64,000 nucleotides of DNA, from assembly GCA_017533485.1 (NCBI GenBank), contig JAFXIC010000054.1, positions 1 to 64,000 on the forward strand. The letters run 5' to 3'. The notes below the pieces were generated by a model. It did no database searches, was not told the origin of the DNA, and saw nothing but the letters and a program-made list of their open reading frames with translations. A program made the position numbers and the translations under genes. Shown here piece after piece: positions 25,955 through 35,653 of the stretch (its first letter is position 1; each line of letters begins with the position of its first letter). The stretch is from Oscillospiraceae bacterium (GTDB lineage Bacteria > Bacillota > Clostridia > Oscillospirales > Ruminococcaceae).

Positions 25955-26359
25955 ATGAACATTTCCTATCGTGACACCCATACATTTCGTGCAGAGGATT
26001 TAGAAGCACTCTTTCTCTCCGTGAACTGGTCATCCGGTCATTTCCCCGAAAAGCTCGTAATTGCCATGCAGAATTTCGAAACCGTTTATACCGCATGGGA
26101 CGGGGAAAAGCTTGTCGGGCTGATTTCTGCGATGGATGACGGCATCATGACCGCCTATATCCACTATCTCCTCGTACACCCCGATTATCAGGGATCCGGT
26201 ATCGGCAAAGCACTTGTGGAACAGATGAAAACGAAATACGCGGATTATCTCCGTATCGTCCTGATCGCTTACAACAAGGAATGCGGCTTCTACGAAAGCT
26301 GTGGATTCCGCCGTGAAACCGAATCCAGCCCGATGTTTATCACCGAGCTTTGGACATAA
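25955..26359 (+). CDS. GNAT-family N-acetyltransferase
   Basis: A 134-residue acetyltransferase. The acetyl-CoA pocket motif A is LLVHPDYQGSGIGKALV (pyrophosphate loop QGSGIG), followed by the typical ECGFYESCGF motif B. The substrate is unknown. AGAGGT lies upstream of the ATG. It closes the zinc-ribbon-ispD-ispF unit ahead of a terminator, with no functional link evident. Confidence 0.88.
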   Translation: MNISYRDTHTFRAEDLEALFLSVNWSSGHFPEKLVIAMQNFETVYTAWDGEKLVGLISAMDDGIMTAYIHYLLVHPDYQGSGIGKALVEQMKTKYADYLRIVLIAYNKECGFYESCGFRRETESSPMFITELWT

Positions 26360-26374
26360 CCTCAAACATCAGAA

Positions 26375-26410
26375 AACGCACCCGATTTTACATTCGGGTG
26401 CGTTTTTTTG
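26375..26410. terminator. Terminator between the GNAT gene and lysA
   Basis: AACGCACCCGA (26375-26385) pairs with TCGGGTGCGTT (26394-26404), then a T-run on the plus strand. A shorter A-run on the left allows use by lysA on the minus strand too. Confidence 0.9.
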
Positions 26411-26423
26411 ATTTCCTTTGTAC

Positions 26424-27719
26424 TTAGATATCGTTCCGGACAATATCCTCATATCGCTCGCGGCGGATCACGGTACGGGCTTCGCCGTCCTTTACCATCA
26501 CAACCTCAGGATTGGGATTGCGGTTATAATGCGACGCCATCGAGTAATTATATGCGCCGGTTGCCAGGACTGCCAGAATATCATCCGGCTCGACCGACTG
26601 AAGCGGCATATTCTCGCCCAGCAGATCGCCGCTCTCACAGCACTTTCCGCCAAGTGTGACCGTTTCGGTTTTCGGCTCTCCTGCACGATTTGCGCACACA
26701 GCTTCATATTCCGACTGGTAAAGCGCATACCGCGGATTATCACACATTCCGCCGTCTACCAGCACATATGTCCGTACATTCGGAATAATCTTCTTTGCCA
26801 TCACCGTATAAAGCGTCAGACCTGCACCGCCGACAATCGAACGGCCCGGCTCGAATAATACATACGGCTCCGGATACGAAAGTGTATCACAGGTCTCATG
26901 TACAGCATTCAGAATCGTGCGAATCACATCGCCAAACGGCTTCGGGTCATCCTGTTCGACATACTTGATACCCGGTCCGCCGCCCAGATTCAATTCCGGC
27001 AATACAATTCCATCCGATTCGCGCAGCGTATCCATAAACCGCAGCATCACGCGTGCGGCTTCGGCAAACGGCTCAGTATCGAAAATCTGGGAACCGATAT
27101 GACAATGCAGTCCGCTGAGCTTTAAGTTTTGATAGCCCATTGCTGTCAATACCGCTTCCTTCGCTTCTCCTGTTTCCAGTGCAAAGCCAAACTTACTGTC
27201 GATCTTACCCGTCTGGACAAAATCATGTGTATGTGCGTCGATTCCGGGCTTTACGCGAAGCATGACCGTAACGATCTTATTCTGTGCCGCAGCAATCGAC
27301 TGTAATCTCGAAAGCTCCGGCAGGTTGTCACAGACAATCCGTCCCACGCCTGTACGCACCGCAAATTCCAGCTCGGAATTGGTCTTGCTGTTGCCGTGGA
27401 ACACAATCTTTTCCGCAGGCATTCCTGCCTCCAGCGCAGTATAAAGCTCTCCGCCCGATACCACATCCGCGCCCAGACCTTCGCTTTCTGTTACACGGTA
27501 AATTTCCTTACAGGAAAATGCCTTACTCGCATAGCATATCATTCCGTTTCCGCCATATTCCTTCGCGATCACATCCTGATAGCCGCGGCAGTTTTCCCGA
27601 ATCATCTGTTCATCCATGACATAGAGCGGCGTACCATAATCTCTCGCAAGATCGACACAGTCCGCGCCGCCAATGCAGAGATGACCCTTCGCATTGACCG
27701 TCAGATTTGGTGTAAGCAT
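26424..27719 (-). CDS. lysA: Diaminopimelate decarboxylase
   Basis: Last step of lysine synthesis, a PLP enzyme. CYASKAF holds the PLP Lys, GADVVSGGELYTAL is conserved, HCHIGSQ and the glycine-rich LGGGPG bind phosphate, and GGKCCESGD contains the catalytic Cys. The 431-residue length is standard. GGAAAGGA precedes the ATG. It lies 25 nt after the RlmL-like gene, in a PBP1A-methyltransferase-lysA unit. Depletion of diaminopimelate affects the wall, so the PBP1A link may be meaningful, but no regulation is visible. Confidence 0.95.
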   Translation of the reverse strand: MLTPNLTVNAKGHLCIGGADCVDLARDYGTPLYVMDEQMIRENCRGYQDVIAKEYGGNGMICYASKAFSCKEIYRVTESEGLGADVVSGGELYTALEAGMPAEKIVFHGNSKTNSELEFAVRTGVGRIVCDNLPELSRLQSIAAAQNKIVTVMLRVKPGIDAHTHDFVQTGKIDSKFGFALETGEAKEAVLTAMGYQNLKLSGLHCHIGSQIFDTEPFAEAARVMLRFMDTLRESDGIVLPELNLGGGPGIKYVEQDDPKPFGDVIRTILNAVHETCDTLSYPEPYVLFEPGRSIVGGAGLTLYTVMAKKIIPNVRTYVLVDGGMCDNPRYALYQSEYEAVCANRAGEPKTETVTLGGKCCESGDLLGENMPLQSVEPDDILAVLATGAYNYSMASHYNRNPNPEVVMVKDGEARTVIRRERYEDIVRNDI

Positions 27720-27744
27720 ATCTGTTCCTTTCCAAAGATTTTTC

Positions 27745-28899
27745 TTACTTCCAGTATTGATATAAATTACATTGCAGCATTCCGTTATAGAGCTTTCTGC
27801 GCTTTACGGCTTTTCTTCCGAAACATTGTTCAAATGTCTGGTCGGGAGAAATGACGCTCACCGCATTCTCTTTTGGGAATACCGTTCCCATCGTTTTGTA
27901 AAGTGCGCGCGCGGCTTCTACGTCCAGCAGACGCTCGCCATATGGCGGATTACAGACAATCAGCTGTTCCGGGGAAGCCTGAAAATCCCTGATATCCGCC
28001 TGAAGGACAGAGATTTTCTCGGAAACACCGGCTTTCTTGGCATTTTCTCTTGCAATCTCCACCGCCTGCGGGTCAATATCATATCCGACCGCACGAAATT
28101 CCACATCCCGTTTGATTTTTGCTCTTGCGGCTTCTCTTGCATCAAACCACGCGCTTTTGGGCATTGCCTCCCAGCGTTCGGATGCAAATCTGCGGTGCAG
28201 TCCCGGTGCGATATGCATCGCACGCGCCGCACCCTCGATTAAGAAGGTACCGCTTCCGCAGAACGGATCACAAAGCTGTGTCTGCGGACGGACGCGCGAC
28301 AGGTCCAGAATGCCTGCCGCCAGCGTTTCCCGAATCGGTGCCGTTCCTGCAAGCTGTCGCCAGCCGCGTTTATGGAGCGGCATTCCGGAGGTATCAAGAT
28401 AAACTGTACAGAAATCATTTCTGATCTGAAATTGCAGCTGATGCACCGCTCCCGTCTCGGGCAGGGTCGTAGTACGGTATGCCTTCTGGAGGCGCTTGAC
28501 CGCAGCCTTCTTCACAATCGCCTGACAGGCAGGAACGCTGTGGAGTGCGGAATTCAGTGAGGAGCCTTTCACAGGAAATGCATCATTCACGCCGATAAAA
28601 TGTTCCAGCGGTAAATGCATTACGCCGTCAAACAATGGGTCAAATGCAGTTTTTCCGTGCTGTGCTTTTACCGAGAAGCTTCCAAGCTCGATCAGCACAC
28701 GCTCTGCTACTGTCAGTTCGATATTCGCCGCAGCGAGCATTGTCCAGTCGCCCGAAAAGCAGACGCGTCCGTCCGCTGCTGCGATATCCGCCGCCCCGAG
28801 CCGTACCAGCTCGAATTTCAATACGCTCTCCAGTCCGAAATGACACGGACAGCAGATCCGCATATAGGAGGACGGCATAGTATTTGATGTCTGTTCCAT
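27745..28899 (-). CDS. THUMP-domain class I RNA methyltransferase (RlmL/YpsC-like)
   Basis: A 384-residue putative 23S rRNA guanine N2-methyltransferase. The N-terminus CPCHFGLESVLKFEL and following THUMP region bind RNA. The catalytic domain has LCDPFCGSGTFLIEGA as the SAM-binding motif I and VCNPPYGER as the NPPY motif IV of amino-methyltransferases. It corresponds to the RlmL half only, as in Gram-positives; the RlmK half of E. coli is absent. It lies between PBP1A and lysA, 5 nt after PBP1A. Confidence 0.9.
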   Translation of the reverse strand: MEQTSNTMPSSYMRICCPCHFGLESVLKFELVRLGAADIAAADGRVCFSGDWTMLAAANIELTVAERVLIELGSFSVKAQHGKTAFDPLFDGVMHLPLEHFIGVNDAFPVKGSSLNSALHSVPACQAIVKKAAVKRLQKAYRTTTLPETGAVHQLQFQIRNDFCTVYLDTSGMPLHKRGWRQLAGTAPIRETLAAGILDLSRVRPQTQLCDPFCGSGTFLIEGAARAMHIAPGLHRRFASERWEAMPKSAWFDAREAARAKIKRDVEFRAVGYDIDPQAVEIARENAKKAGVSEKISVLQADIRDFQASPEQLIVCNPPYGERLLDVEAARALYKTMGTVFPKENAVSVISPDQTFEQCFGRKAVKRRKLYNGMLQCNLYQYWK

Positions 28900-28904
28900 A
28901 ATTC

Positions 28905-31415
28905 TTATTCCTCGGCTTCGGGCTTGCGAAGTCCAAGCTCACGGTTGTCACAGTAGGGTGCAAACGTAGATTTCCAGTATCCCGTACCGCCCTTTGCACA
29001 GCCTGCACCGGCAATCTTACCGGTGGACGCACAGTAGCTTCCGGTTATGACCGAATCACAGTCCGGGAAGCTTGCGCCGGAATAATGTTCGGAAATCCAG
29101 CCGCCGATGATATTCTTCCAGATTGCACCAGTGTCGATTGCACCATAATTCTTAATCTTCTTATTCTCGGGATATCCAACCCAGATACCGCTTACGAAAT
29201 CAGGGTTCAGTCCGACAAACAGCTTATCAAACCAGTCAGAGGATGTACCGGTCTTTCCGCCGATCGGTACACGCTTACCCTTCGAGGTGATTTTCGCACG
29301 CTTACCGGTACCGCTGTCACCCTCGACGACGTTTTGCAACAGCTTATTCATAACATAGGATGTTTCCGGAGAAATCGCCTGTGCATAGTCATCACCGCCG
29401 GCATAAATGAGGTTGCCGTCTGCGGATTTGACGCTGCTGATGATATGTGCATCGCTGAAGAAGCCGCCGTTTCCGTATACCATGTAGGCATTGACGAGGT
29501 CGGTCACCGTAACGCCATATTCCAGTGCGCCGACGGCAAGCGGTGCATAACCGATATCATGTTCTTCGTCCAGCTTCATTCCCAGCACATCACGCGCAAA
29601 CATGAAGATATTCTGGTTTCCGTAGGTCTTGCAGAGCAATGCAGGGATTGTGTTTCTCGAAACCTCGATCGCATTCTCAACAGTTACCTTCTGGTTTGTA
29701 TAAACGACCTTGTCGTTATCATTGGAGTAGTTCGTCGGCCAGGGCTTTCCGGTTTCTGCATTCACAAGCGGCGGATAGTCGAGAACATGGGTTGCATAGG
29801 AGATAAAATCGTTCTCCAGCGCATAGCCGTAGGTAGTAACGGGCTTGATCGCCGAACCGGGCTGCTGCGGCTCTGTGGAAGCGAAGCTGACACAGAGCGG
29901 AGAGGGGTGACCGCCGACACGTCCGACAGTACAGAGAATATTACCCGAATAGTCGATTGCCGTAAAGCCGCACTGCAAGGCAAGGTTCTCCTCGTCGGTA
30001 CAGACGCCGTCACCGTCAAGGTCACGGTAATAGGTGGTTGCCTTACCGGTGGTCATGCCTTTCAGCAGATTATTGACATCGGAGAATTTCTTCTCAACAT
30101 ATTCCTGCATTTCCCAGTCTACGGTTGTATAGATCTGGTAGCCGCCGGTATTGATGAGCTGAAGCGCACGGGAATAGGATACGCCCTTTTCCTCCATCAG
30201 GTAGCCTGCAAATTCGCGCAGTGCTTCGTCGATGACCCAGGAGGTATCGGTGGTATCTTCCTCCTCGACCGGCTTGAGCTGTGCACCGGCTTCGGAATTG
30301 CCTTCTTCTTCTTCGCCCTCTTCCTCATTCCCTTCTGCATACTCGGGGAATTCTTCCGGATGGAGACGTTTATATTCCTCGGAATCGGTAAAGATGAGCT
30401 TTTCGGTGAGTGCCTGCTGATATTCATCGTAGGTAATCGCACCGTTATCATACATCTGGAACAGGATATATTCCATACGGGTACGGTTCAGCTCTCTGCC
30501 GGTATTGATGAAGTTATCGGTTAAGTAGTAAGTACCCGTAACCTCATTATACGCTTCGTCGTATTTGCCGGCAAAGGGGTTGATGACCTCAGGGTTCTGG
30601 GGGATTGCCGCGAGACAGGCTGCCTCCGCAATCGACAGCTCCCAGACATGCTTGCCGAAATACTTGTTTGCTGCCATCTCCACACCGTTTGCGGAACCGC
30701 CGAAGCCGATGTAGTTGAGGTAGGTACATAGAATTTCATCCTTCGTATAGGATTTTTCGAGCTGCATCGAACGGAAGATTTCACGAATCTTACGCTGCGG
30801 AGAAACCTCGTTATCGCCCGTCAGGTTCTTGATGAGCTGCTGGGTGATGGTCGAACCGCCCTGATCGGTGTTCCAGAAATTCAGGATCATATTCGCAAAC
30901 GACGCCGCAGTACGCTTATAGTCAACACCCTCATGCGAATAGAAACGCTCGTCCTCGGCATAAACAAATGCATTCCGGACGTGCTGCGGAATTTCCTCGA
31001 TTTTGACCGGGATACGCTGCACCTCATTATCCACCGTGTAGATGACAGAATATTCCCCTTCCGCATTTTCCGGCTTTCGTGCATAGATATGCGTCGAATA
31101 GCTCATCGTCATTTCCTGAATTGTAACGGTATTGGTAGACTCCATGTAATTGATGACATAGGTCGTTGCCGCAATCGCACAGATAATTCCCGTTACACAG
31201 AAAAACAATACGAACGACAGGAAGGTTGTCAGGATCACCGTGCCCAGCGAACGCAGTGCGCGCAGAATCCAAGGGGTACGGCGTTTCTTCTTTTTCTTCT
31301 TCACAGGACTTGGATTTCCGGCTTTTCTGCCGGATGATTCCGGACGGGAAGACGCCGGATTTTTCTTTTCAGGGAGCTTGAAATTCTTTACATCATCAAG
31401 ATTTGGCAGCTTCAT
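28905..31415 (-). CDS. Class A penicillin-binding protein (PBP1A-like)
   Basis: An 836-residue bifunctional peptidoglycan glycosyltransferase/transpeptidase. A Lys-rich cytoplasmic segment precedes the single membrane helix (about residues 55-85). The GT51 domain has EDERFYSHEGVDY and the GGSTITQQL motif. An acidic stretch very rich in Glu (near 30300-30330) follows. The transpeptidase has SAIK, SRN (VSRNTIPA) and KTG (GGKTGTSS). The start at 31415 has AAAGGAG about 12 nt upstream; the open frame continues to 31841 but crosses the promoter. First gene of the PBP1A-methyltransferase-lysA unit. Confidence 0.93.
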   Translation of the reverse strand: MKLPNLDDVKNFKLPEKKNPASSRPESSGRKAGNPSPVKKKKKKRRTPWILRALRSLGTVILTTFLSFVLFFCVTGIICAIAATTYVINYMESTNTVTIQEMTMSYSTHIYARKPENAEGEYSVIYTVDNEVQRIPVKIEEIPQHVRNAFVYAEDERFYSHEGVDYKRTAASFANMILNFWNTDQGGSTITQQLIKNLTGDNEVSPQRKIREIFRSMQLEKSYTKDEILCTYLNYIGFGGSANGVEMAANKYFGKHVWELSIAEAACLAAIPQNPEVINPFAGKYDEAYNEVTGTYYLTDNFINTGRELNRTRMEYILFQMYDNGAITYDEYQQALTEKLIFTDSEEYKRLHPEEFPEYAEGNEEEGEEEEGNSEAGAQLKPVEEEDTTDTSWVIDEALREFAGYLMEEKGVSYSRALQLINTGGYQIYTTVDWEMQEYVEKKFSDVNNLLKGMTTGKATTYYRDLDGDGVCTDEENLALQCGFTAIDYSGNILCTVGRVGGHPSPLCVSFASTEPQQPGSAIKPVTTYGYALENDFISYATHVLDYPPLVNAETGKPWPTNYSNDNDKVVYTNQKVTVENAIEVSRNTIPALLCKTYGNQNIFMFARDVLGMKLDEEHDIGYAPLAVGALEYGVTVTDLVNAYMVYGNGGFFSDAHIISSVKSADGNLIYAGGDDYAQAISPETSYVMNKLLQNVVEGDSGTGKRAKITSKGKRVPIGGKTGTSSDWFDKLFVGLNPDFVSGIWVGYPENKKIKNYGAIDTGAIWKNIIGGWISEHYSGASFPDCDSVITGSYCASTGKIAGAGCAKGGTGYWKSTFAPYCDNRELGLRKPEAEE

Positions 31416-31496
31416 GCTATAAGGACTCCTTTCGGGTACAAAAGCTTTTTGAGCGACAGTCATCCGCTTGATTTGACTGCCGGATGTACAGAATTT

Positions 31497-31525
31497 ATTA
31501 TACCATAAAATCACAAAAATGTTAA
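31497..31525 (-). promoter_or_regulatory. Promoter of the PBP1A operon
   Basis: On the minus strand TTAACA (31520-31525), 17-bp spacer, TATAAT (31497-31502), extended TGG. No clear rightward promoter was found for the gene at 31624. Confidence 0.8.
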
Positions 31526-31623
31526 GCGTTTTTTTGAAATTGTAATCGTTTTGTGTTTTTTGGAATAAATCCCGATCAATTGTGCCATACTTCTGGTAAA
31601 TCAGAGAAAGGATTGGTACATTT

Positions 31624-32037
31624 ATGTCAAAATACGACTGGATTGACACCGCAATCTGTATCTTCGCAGCCGGCGCATTGCTGCTGGGAGGCGGAATGAT
31701 GATCGGGAGCTGTTCGGAGCATATGACTCCGATTGAAGCTGATTCCGGGCTGTCCGAGCCACCCGCTCCGCAAGCCGCTATGATTGTCACACAACCGACG
31801 CAGCCTCCTGTCACCGAAAAACAGCTGGTTGCCGCTTCCACGCCCGATGGCCCATATCTGCTGCGGCTGGAAGAAGAAACACTTGCGATCTATGCAGTGG
31901 GAACGGATACACCCTTTGAACAGTATGCAATCTCACCTGCGTGGCTGCCGGAATATGACCGTGTGCTTCTGCAATACGGCATCGAGGTGGAAAGCACGGC
32001 AGAAATGCGGCGGCTGGTGGAGGATTACCTCTCATGA
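31624..32037 (+). CDS. Small envelope protein with BofC C-terminal-like domain
   Basis: A 137-residue protein. An N-terminal hydrophobic segment ends in MIGSC, which could be a lipobox or a signal anchor. A Pro/Thr-rich linker leads to a domain (PYLLRLEEETLAIYAVGTD ... LPEYDRVLLQYGIEV) that resembles the C-terminal domain of BofC and related Clostridia proteins. Function unknown. AGAAAGGA precedes the ATG. The stop overlaps the next start codon as ATGA, so translation is coupled. Confidence 0.75.
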   Translation: MSKYDWIDTAICIFAAGALLLGGGMMIGSCSEHMTPIEADSGLSEPPAPQAAMIVTQPTQPPVTEKQLVAASTPDGPYLLRLEEETLAIYAVGTDTPFEQYAISPAWLPEYDRVLLQYGIEVESTAEMRRLVEDYLS

Positions 32038-32834
32038 AACGACAGCTTGCAATCTGGAAGCGTGCCAAACGGCTGAACGATTCCCGAAAACAGGAAATGG
32101 CAATGCTGACGGCACTCCGGATGATGCTCGATCTGTTCTTGCTGATGCTGGGCTGTATCGCGCAGAACGCTCTCCGCTCACACCTGACGCCGGCCTCCCT
32201 CCTCCAGACGCATCTGAATCTCTGGGATTTCTTTGCGCTCGCCTCCATCACAGGTGGATGTCTGATTTCCGCGCCGCTTCGCACCTTCTCCGCATGGCGG
32301 ATGGCGGAAATCAGCGGACTTCTGGATGAATGTGATCGCGGATTCCTGAAATGCAGCAGCAAAATCTGGCTCTGGACGCGCTGGGGCATCCTTCAGCTTC
32401 TGCTGATGCTCCTGATTCTCATCTCGCTCATTCCTGCGGCGGCTTGCTTTCGTATGGCAAACACAATCTTTCTGACGGCTGTGCAATGCACCGACAGCAC
32501 TTTTATTTTGCTGTTTACCGCCCATCTGTGGCTGTTCGGGATGCTTTCGCTCTATCTCCCACTCCGGATTTCTGCCGCCGCAACTGCCCTTCCGCTTTGT
32601 TATCTCAAGTCCCCGCACTACCGCTTATACCTGCTGATTCTCCAGTCCTTTGCTGTGACGCGCGGAGATACGGCTGTCATTCTTCTGCGGCGGCTGCTAT
32701 GTCTGCCGATGACGCTCCTGCCGATGACTGCACTCCGGATTCTCCCGACACTTCGGATTGCGGAGCTGCTCACCGTCCGGCGCCGTCTCACACATCTCCT
32801 CCAAAACAAACAAAGCGTTCAGCCTTTTCGCTGA
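32034..32834 (+). CDS. Integral membrane protein of unknown function
   Basis: A 266-residue protein with four or five hydrophobic segments (for example about residues 23-45, 57-80, 120-142 and 155-175). N- and C-terminal parts are basic, and the C-terminal half contains a long Leu/Arg-rich region. Not recognised as a known family. It is coupled to the preceding gene by an ATGA overlap, so the two may form a small envelope complex. The last codons overlap the hairpin that terminates argF from the other side. Confidence 0.7.
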   Translation: MKRQLAIWKRAKRLNDSRKQEMAMLTALRMMLDLFLLMLGCIAQNALRSHLTPASLLQTHLNLWDFFALASITGGCLISAPLRTFSAWRMAEISGLLDECDRGFLKCSSKIWLWTRWGILQLLLMLLILISLIPAAACFRMANTIFLTAVQCTDSTFILLFTAHLWLFGMLSLYLPLRISAAATALPLCYLKSPHYRLYLLILQSFAVTRGDTAVILLRRLLCLPMTLLPMTALRILPTLRIAELLTVRRRLTHLLQNKQSVQPFR

Positions 32835-32840
32835 ACGCTT
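32813..32840 (-). terminator. Terminator of the arginine cluster
   Basis: AAGCGTTCAGC (32813-32823) pairs with GCTGAACGCTT (32830-32840). On the minus strand it is followed by TTTGTTTGTTTT, so it mainly ends transcription downstream of argF. Confidence 0.8.
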
Positions 32841-32896
32841 GATTGATGTAAGATATCGAATGCTTTTCTTCCGCCATCCGGCGGGCTGTTCGGGGA

Positions 32897-33805
32897 TTAC
32901 TGGTTCGCCATCAGCTTCACAAGAACTGCCTTTTGCGCATGGAGGCGGTTTTCCGCTTCATCAAAGATCTCATTGGCGTGTGCTTCAAAGACCTTCTCGG
33001 TAATCTCCTCACCGCGGTGTGCCGGCAGACAGTGCTGAACCATACAATCGGAATGTGCGGCACCCAGCAGCTCGTCATTGACCTGATAGCCACGAAAAGC
33101 AATCTTACGTTTTTCTGCTTCACTTTCCTGACCCATAGACGCCCAGACATCCGTAAAGATAATATCCGCATTTTCTGCGGCAGCAATCGGAGAATCCGTC
33201 ATCATAAAGCCGCCGTTTTGTTCTGCGAAATCGAGCACCTTCCGGTCGGGCTGGTAATCGTTCGGACAGGCAATGCTGACCTCCATACCAACCTTCAGTC
33301 CGCCGACAATCAGCGAATTCGCCATATTATTTCCGTCACCGATATAGCACATCTTCAATCCGCTGAAGCCGCCCTTATACTCACGAATCGTCATCAGATC
33401 CGCAAGCACCTGACAGGGATGACAGAAATCGGTCAGTCCATTGATAATCGGAATCGAGCCGTATGCCGCAAGATCCTCAACCTCCTGCTGTGCAAAGGTA
33501 CGGATCATAATACCGTCAAGATAGCGGGAAAGTACACGCGCCGTATCCTGAACCGGTTCGCCGCGTCCGATCTGAAGGTCATTCGACGACAAAAATAACG
33601 GATATCCGCCCAGCTGCACCATGCCGGTTTCAAAGGAAACACGGGTACGGGTAGATGCTTTCTGGAAGATCATACCCAGCGTTTTTCCTTGCAGATGCGG
33701 ATGGGGGATATTATGCTTTCTTTCGTATTTCAGCTGATCGGCAAGATTCAGCAAGTCGATAATTTCTTCGCTCGAAAGATCGAGCATCTTCAATAAGTGT
33801 TTCAT
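32897..33805 (-). CDS. argF: Ornithine carbamoyltransferase
   Basis: Converts ornithine and carbamoyl phosphate to citrulline. The carbamoyl-phosphate loop STRTR, the DFCHPCQVLADL segment and HCLPAHRGEE (catalytic Cys) are present. The 302-residue length is normal for the anabolic enzyme. AAAGGA lies about 12 nt before the ATG. It is the last gene of the arg cluster, after the LURP-one-like gene. Confidence 0.95.
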   Translation of the reverse strand: MKHLLKMLDLSSEEIIDLLNLADQLKYERKHNIPHPHLQGKTLGMIFQKASTRTRVSFETGMVQLGGYPLFLSSNDLQIGRGEPVQDTARVLSRYLDGIMIRTFAQQEVEDLAAYGSIPIINGLTDFCHPCQVLADLMTIREYKGGFSGLKMCYIGDGNNMANSLIVGGLKVGMEVSIACPNDYQPDRKVLDFAEQNGGFMMTDSPIAAAENADIIFTDVWASMGQESEAEKRKIAFRGYQVNDELLGAAHSDCMVQHCLPAHRGEEITEKVFEAHANEIFDEAENRLHAQKAVLVKLMANQ

Positions 33806-33859
33806 TGGAACCGCTTCCTTTCTTACGCAAACGTCAGTCTATCCGCATTGACATTTCCC

Positions 33860-34327
33860 TTACACAGTCGGCGGAATGCTCTCCACCACCGCCAACGGGA
33901 TCAGCGGAATAAAATCATCGAATATTTCCATTTCCAGTTTCAGTTCATATTTATACTCGCCGCGGGCAATCGGCATGATTTTCAGATTACCCAGTTCCTT
34001 TTTGTTTTTCACGAATGTATAGGAAAGCTTATCGGGAGAATCCGCACGAATCGTCAGAATCTCTCCGTCCATATCCAGTTCCATCCGAGGTTCCAAAAAT
34101 TTCGAGATGCATCGCAGTGTCGCCTTACGCTTTCCGTTTAAGAGGATATAGTAGAACATATGGCGGTCCATTGTCTGACCCTCGGAAAGCTCATACAGCT
34201 CATATTTATTGACGTCGCGAATCACATACTCACCGCGCAGCTTCCGTTTGATGGAATAGATGGTGCGTTTTTTATCATCCGTAACAAGATATTTTCCGCG
34301 ATTCATCATAATAGTAAGTTCTAACAT
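33860..34327 (-). CDS. Possible LURP-one/tubby-like protein inside the arg cluster
   Basis: A 155-residue, mostly beta-strand soluble protein. Alternating strands such as GKYLVTDDKKRTIYSIKRK and GEYVIRDVNKYELYEL recall the LURP-one-related (YxjI) barrel fold, but the match is by eye and weak. No catalytic motif was seen. GAAAGGGG precedes the ATG. It sits between argD (26 nt away) and argF (54 nt away) on the same strand, so it is co-transcribed with arginine genes. A role in arginine metabolism is not evident. Confidence 0.65.
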   Translation of the reverse strand: MLELTIMMNRGKYLVTDDKKRTIYSIKRKLRGEYVIRDVNKYELYELSEGQTMDRHMFYYILLNGKRKATLRCISKFLEPRMELDMDGEILTIRADSPDKLSYTFVKNKKELGNLKIMPIARGEYKYELKLEMEIFDDFIPLIPLAVVESIPPTV

Positions 34328-34353
34328 ATTGACGCACCCCTTTCATGTCGTTT

Positions 34354-35520
34354 TCAGCTTTCCAGCAGCGGCATTAGTATTTTCAAACCCTGATCGAGTT
34401 CTTCTTTGGTGATCGTAAGCGGCGGAAGCAGCCGGACATTTTCCTTTGCGGTCAGTACCAGCAAGCCCTGCTCCCTCGCCTGTACGAGAATATCGTGCGC
34501 ATTTTTTGTTTTCAGCCGGATTCCGATCATCAGACCCAGTCCGGTTACTTCGGCAACATCGCTGCACTGTGAGACTGCTTCCCGGATATATGCAGCTTTT
34601 TCCTGTACTTCCGTCAGAAATCCGTCTGCTGTCACCTGATCGAGCACAGCATTTGCGCCGGCACAGACCACCGGATTTCCGCCGAATGTAGAACCATGGC
34701 TGCTCGGACCCATGACATCCGCACATTTTTCATCTGCCAGACAGCAGCCGATCGGAAGTCCGCCGCCCAGTCCCTTTGCAAGCGTTGTGACATTCGGATG
34801 GATTCCGAACTGTTCGGAGGCAAGGAAGGTACCGGTTCTTCCGACACCGGTCTGAACCTCGTCCGCAATCAGCAGGATATCCTGTTCCTGACAAAGCTTT
34901 GCAAGCGCCTGTACATACGCATAATCGAGTGCACAAACGCCGCCCTCGCCCTGCACCAGCTCGATCATCACAGCACATACCGTGCCATCGAGTTTGGATT
35001 TCAGGTCATCCAGATCATTGGCTGCTGCATAAGCAAAGCCGGTCGGGAACGGGAAGAAGTAGTTATGGAAGACATCCTGTCCGGTCGCAGTCAGCGTCAT
35101 CATCGTTCTGCCATGGAAGCTGTTTTTGAGGGTAATAATCGTACCGCGGCCCTCGCCATACCGGTCAAAGCTGTACTTTCTTGCGAGCTTGATGGCACAT
35201 TCATTCGCTTCCGCACCGGAATTTCCAAGAAACATTCTTGTATATCCGGTCAGCTCACAGAGCTTTTCCGCGAAGACTGCCTGCACATCGGTATAGTAAT
35301 AATTACTGGTATGCTGAATCTTCCGTGCCTGTGCACAAACTGCGTCTGCCCATGCGGCATTGCAGTAGCCGAGGCTGTTGGTACCGATTCCGCTGCCGAA
35401 GTCGATATACTGTTTTCCGTCCTCATCCTTGCAGACACATCCGGTTCCGGACGCTGCCGCAAGCGGCTGACGTCCATATGTTTTCATCAGATATTTTTCT
35501 GAAGCTTCTATCGTATGCAC
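34354..35520 (-). CDS. argD: Acetylornithine aminotransferase
   Basis: PLP-dependent class III aminotransferase that makes N-acetylornithine from the semialdehyde. NSGAEANECAIKLARK and the TLAKGLGGGLPIG segment (Lys forms the Schiff base) are diagnostic, and LIADEVQTGVGRTG holds the PLP Asp. The start codon is GTG at 35520, with AAAGGAGGGG 9 nt upstream. The 388-residue length is standard. It has its own promoter inside the cluster. Confidence 0.95.
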   Translation of the reverse strand: MHTIEASEKYLMKTYGRQPLAAASGTGCVCKDEDGKQYIDFGSGIGTNSLGYCNAAWADAVCAQARKIQHTSNYYYTDVQAVFAEKLCELTGYTRMFLGNSGAEANECAIKLARKYSFDRYGEGRGTIITLKNSFHGRTMMTLTATGQDVFHNYFFPFPTGFAYAAANDLDDLKSKLDGTVCAVMIELVQGEGGVCALDYAYVQALAKLCQEQDILLIADEVQTGVGRTGTFLASEQFGIHPNVTTLAKGLGGGLPIGCCLADEKCADVMGPSSHGSTFGGNPVVCAGANAVLDQVTADGFLTEVQEKAAYIREAVSQCSDVAEVTGLGLMIGIRLKTKNAHDILVQAREQGLLVLTAKENVRLLPPLTITKEELDQGLKILMPLLES

Positions 35521-35542
35521 TTAGAGTTTCCCCTCCTTTGTA

Positions 35543-35571
35543 ATTATAACAAATCATATTCTAAAAATCAA
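35543..35571 (-). promoter_or_regulatory. Internal promoter ahead of argD
   Basis: On the minus strand TTGATT (35566-35571), 17-bp spacer, TATAAT (35543-35548). It would allow argD, the LURP-one-like gene and argF to be expressed apart from the upstream arg genes. TGAAT-type half sites lie just upstream (35580-35605). Confidence 0.7.
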
Positions 35572-35653
35572 GGCATATTTTATGAATTTGGTAAAAGAAT
35601 ACACCGAATTGCAAGGCAATCCTGCACAGAGCTTATGCGGTGCTGCCTTAGCC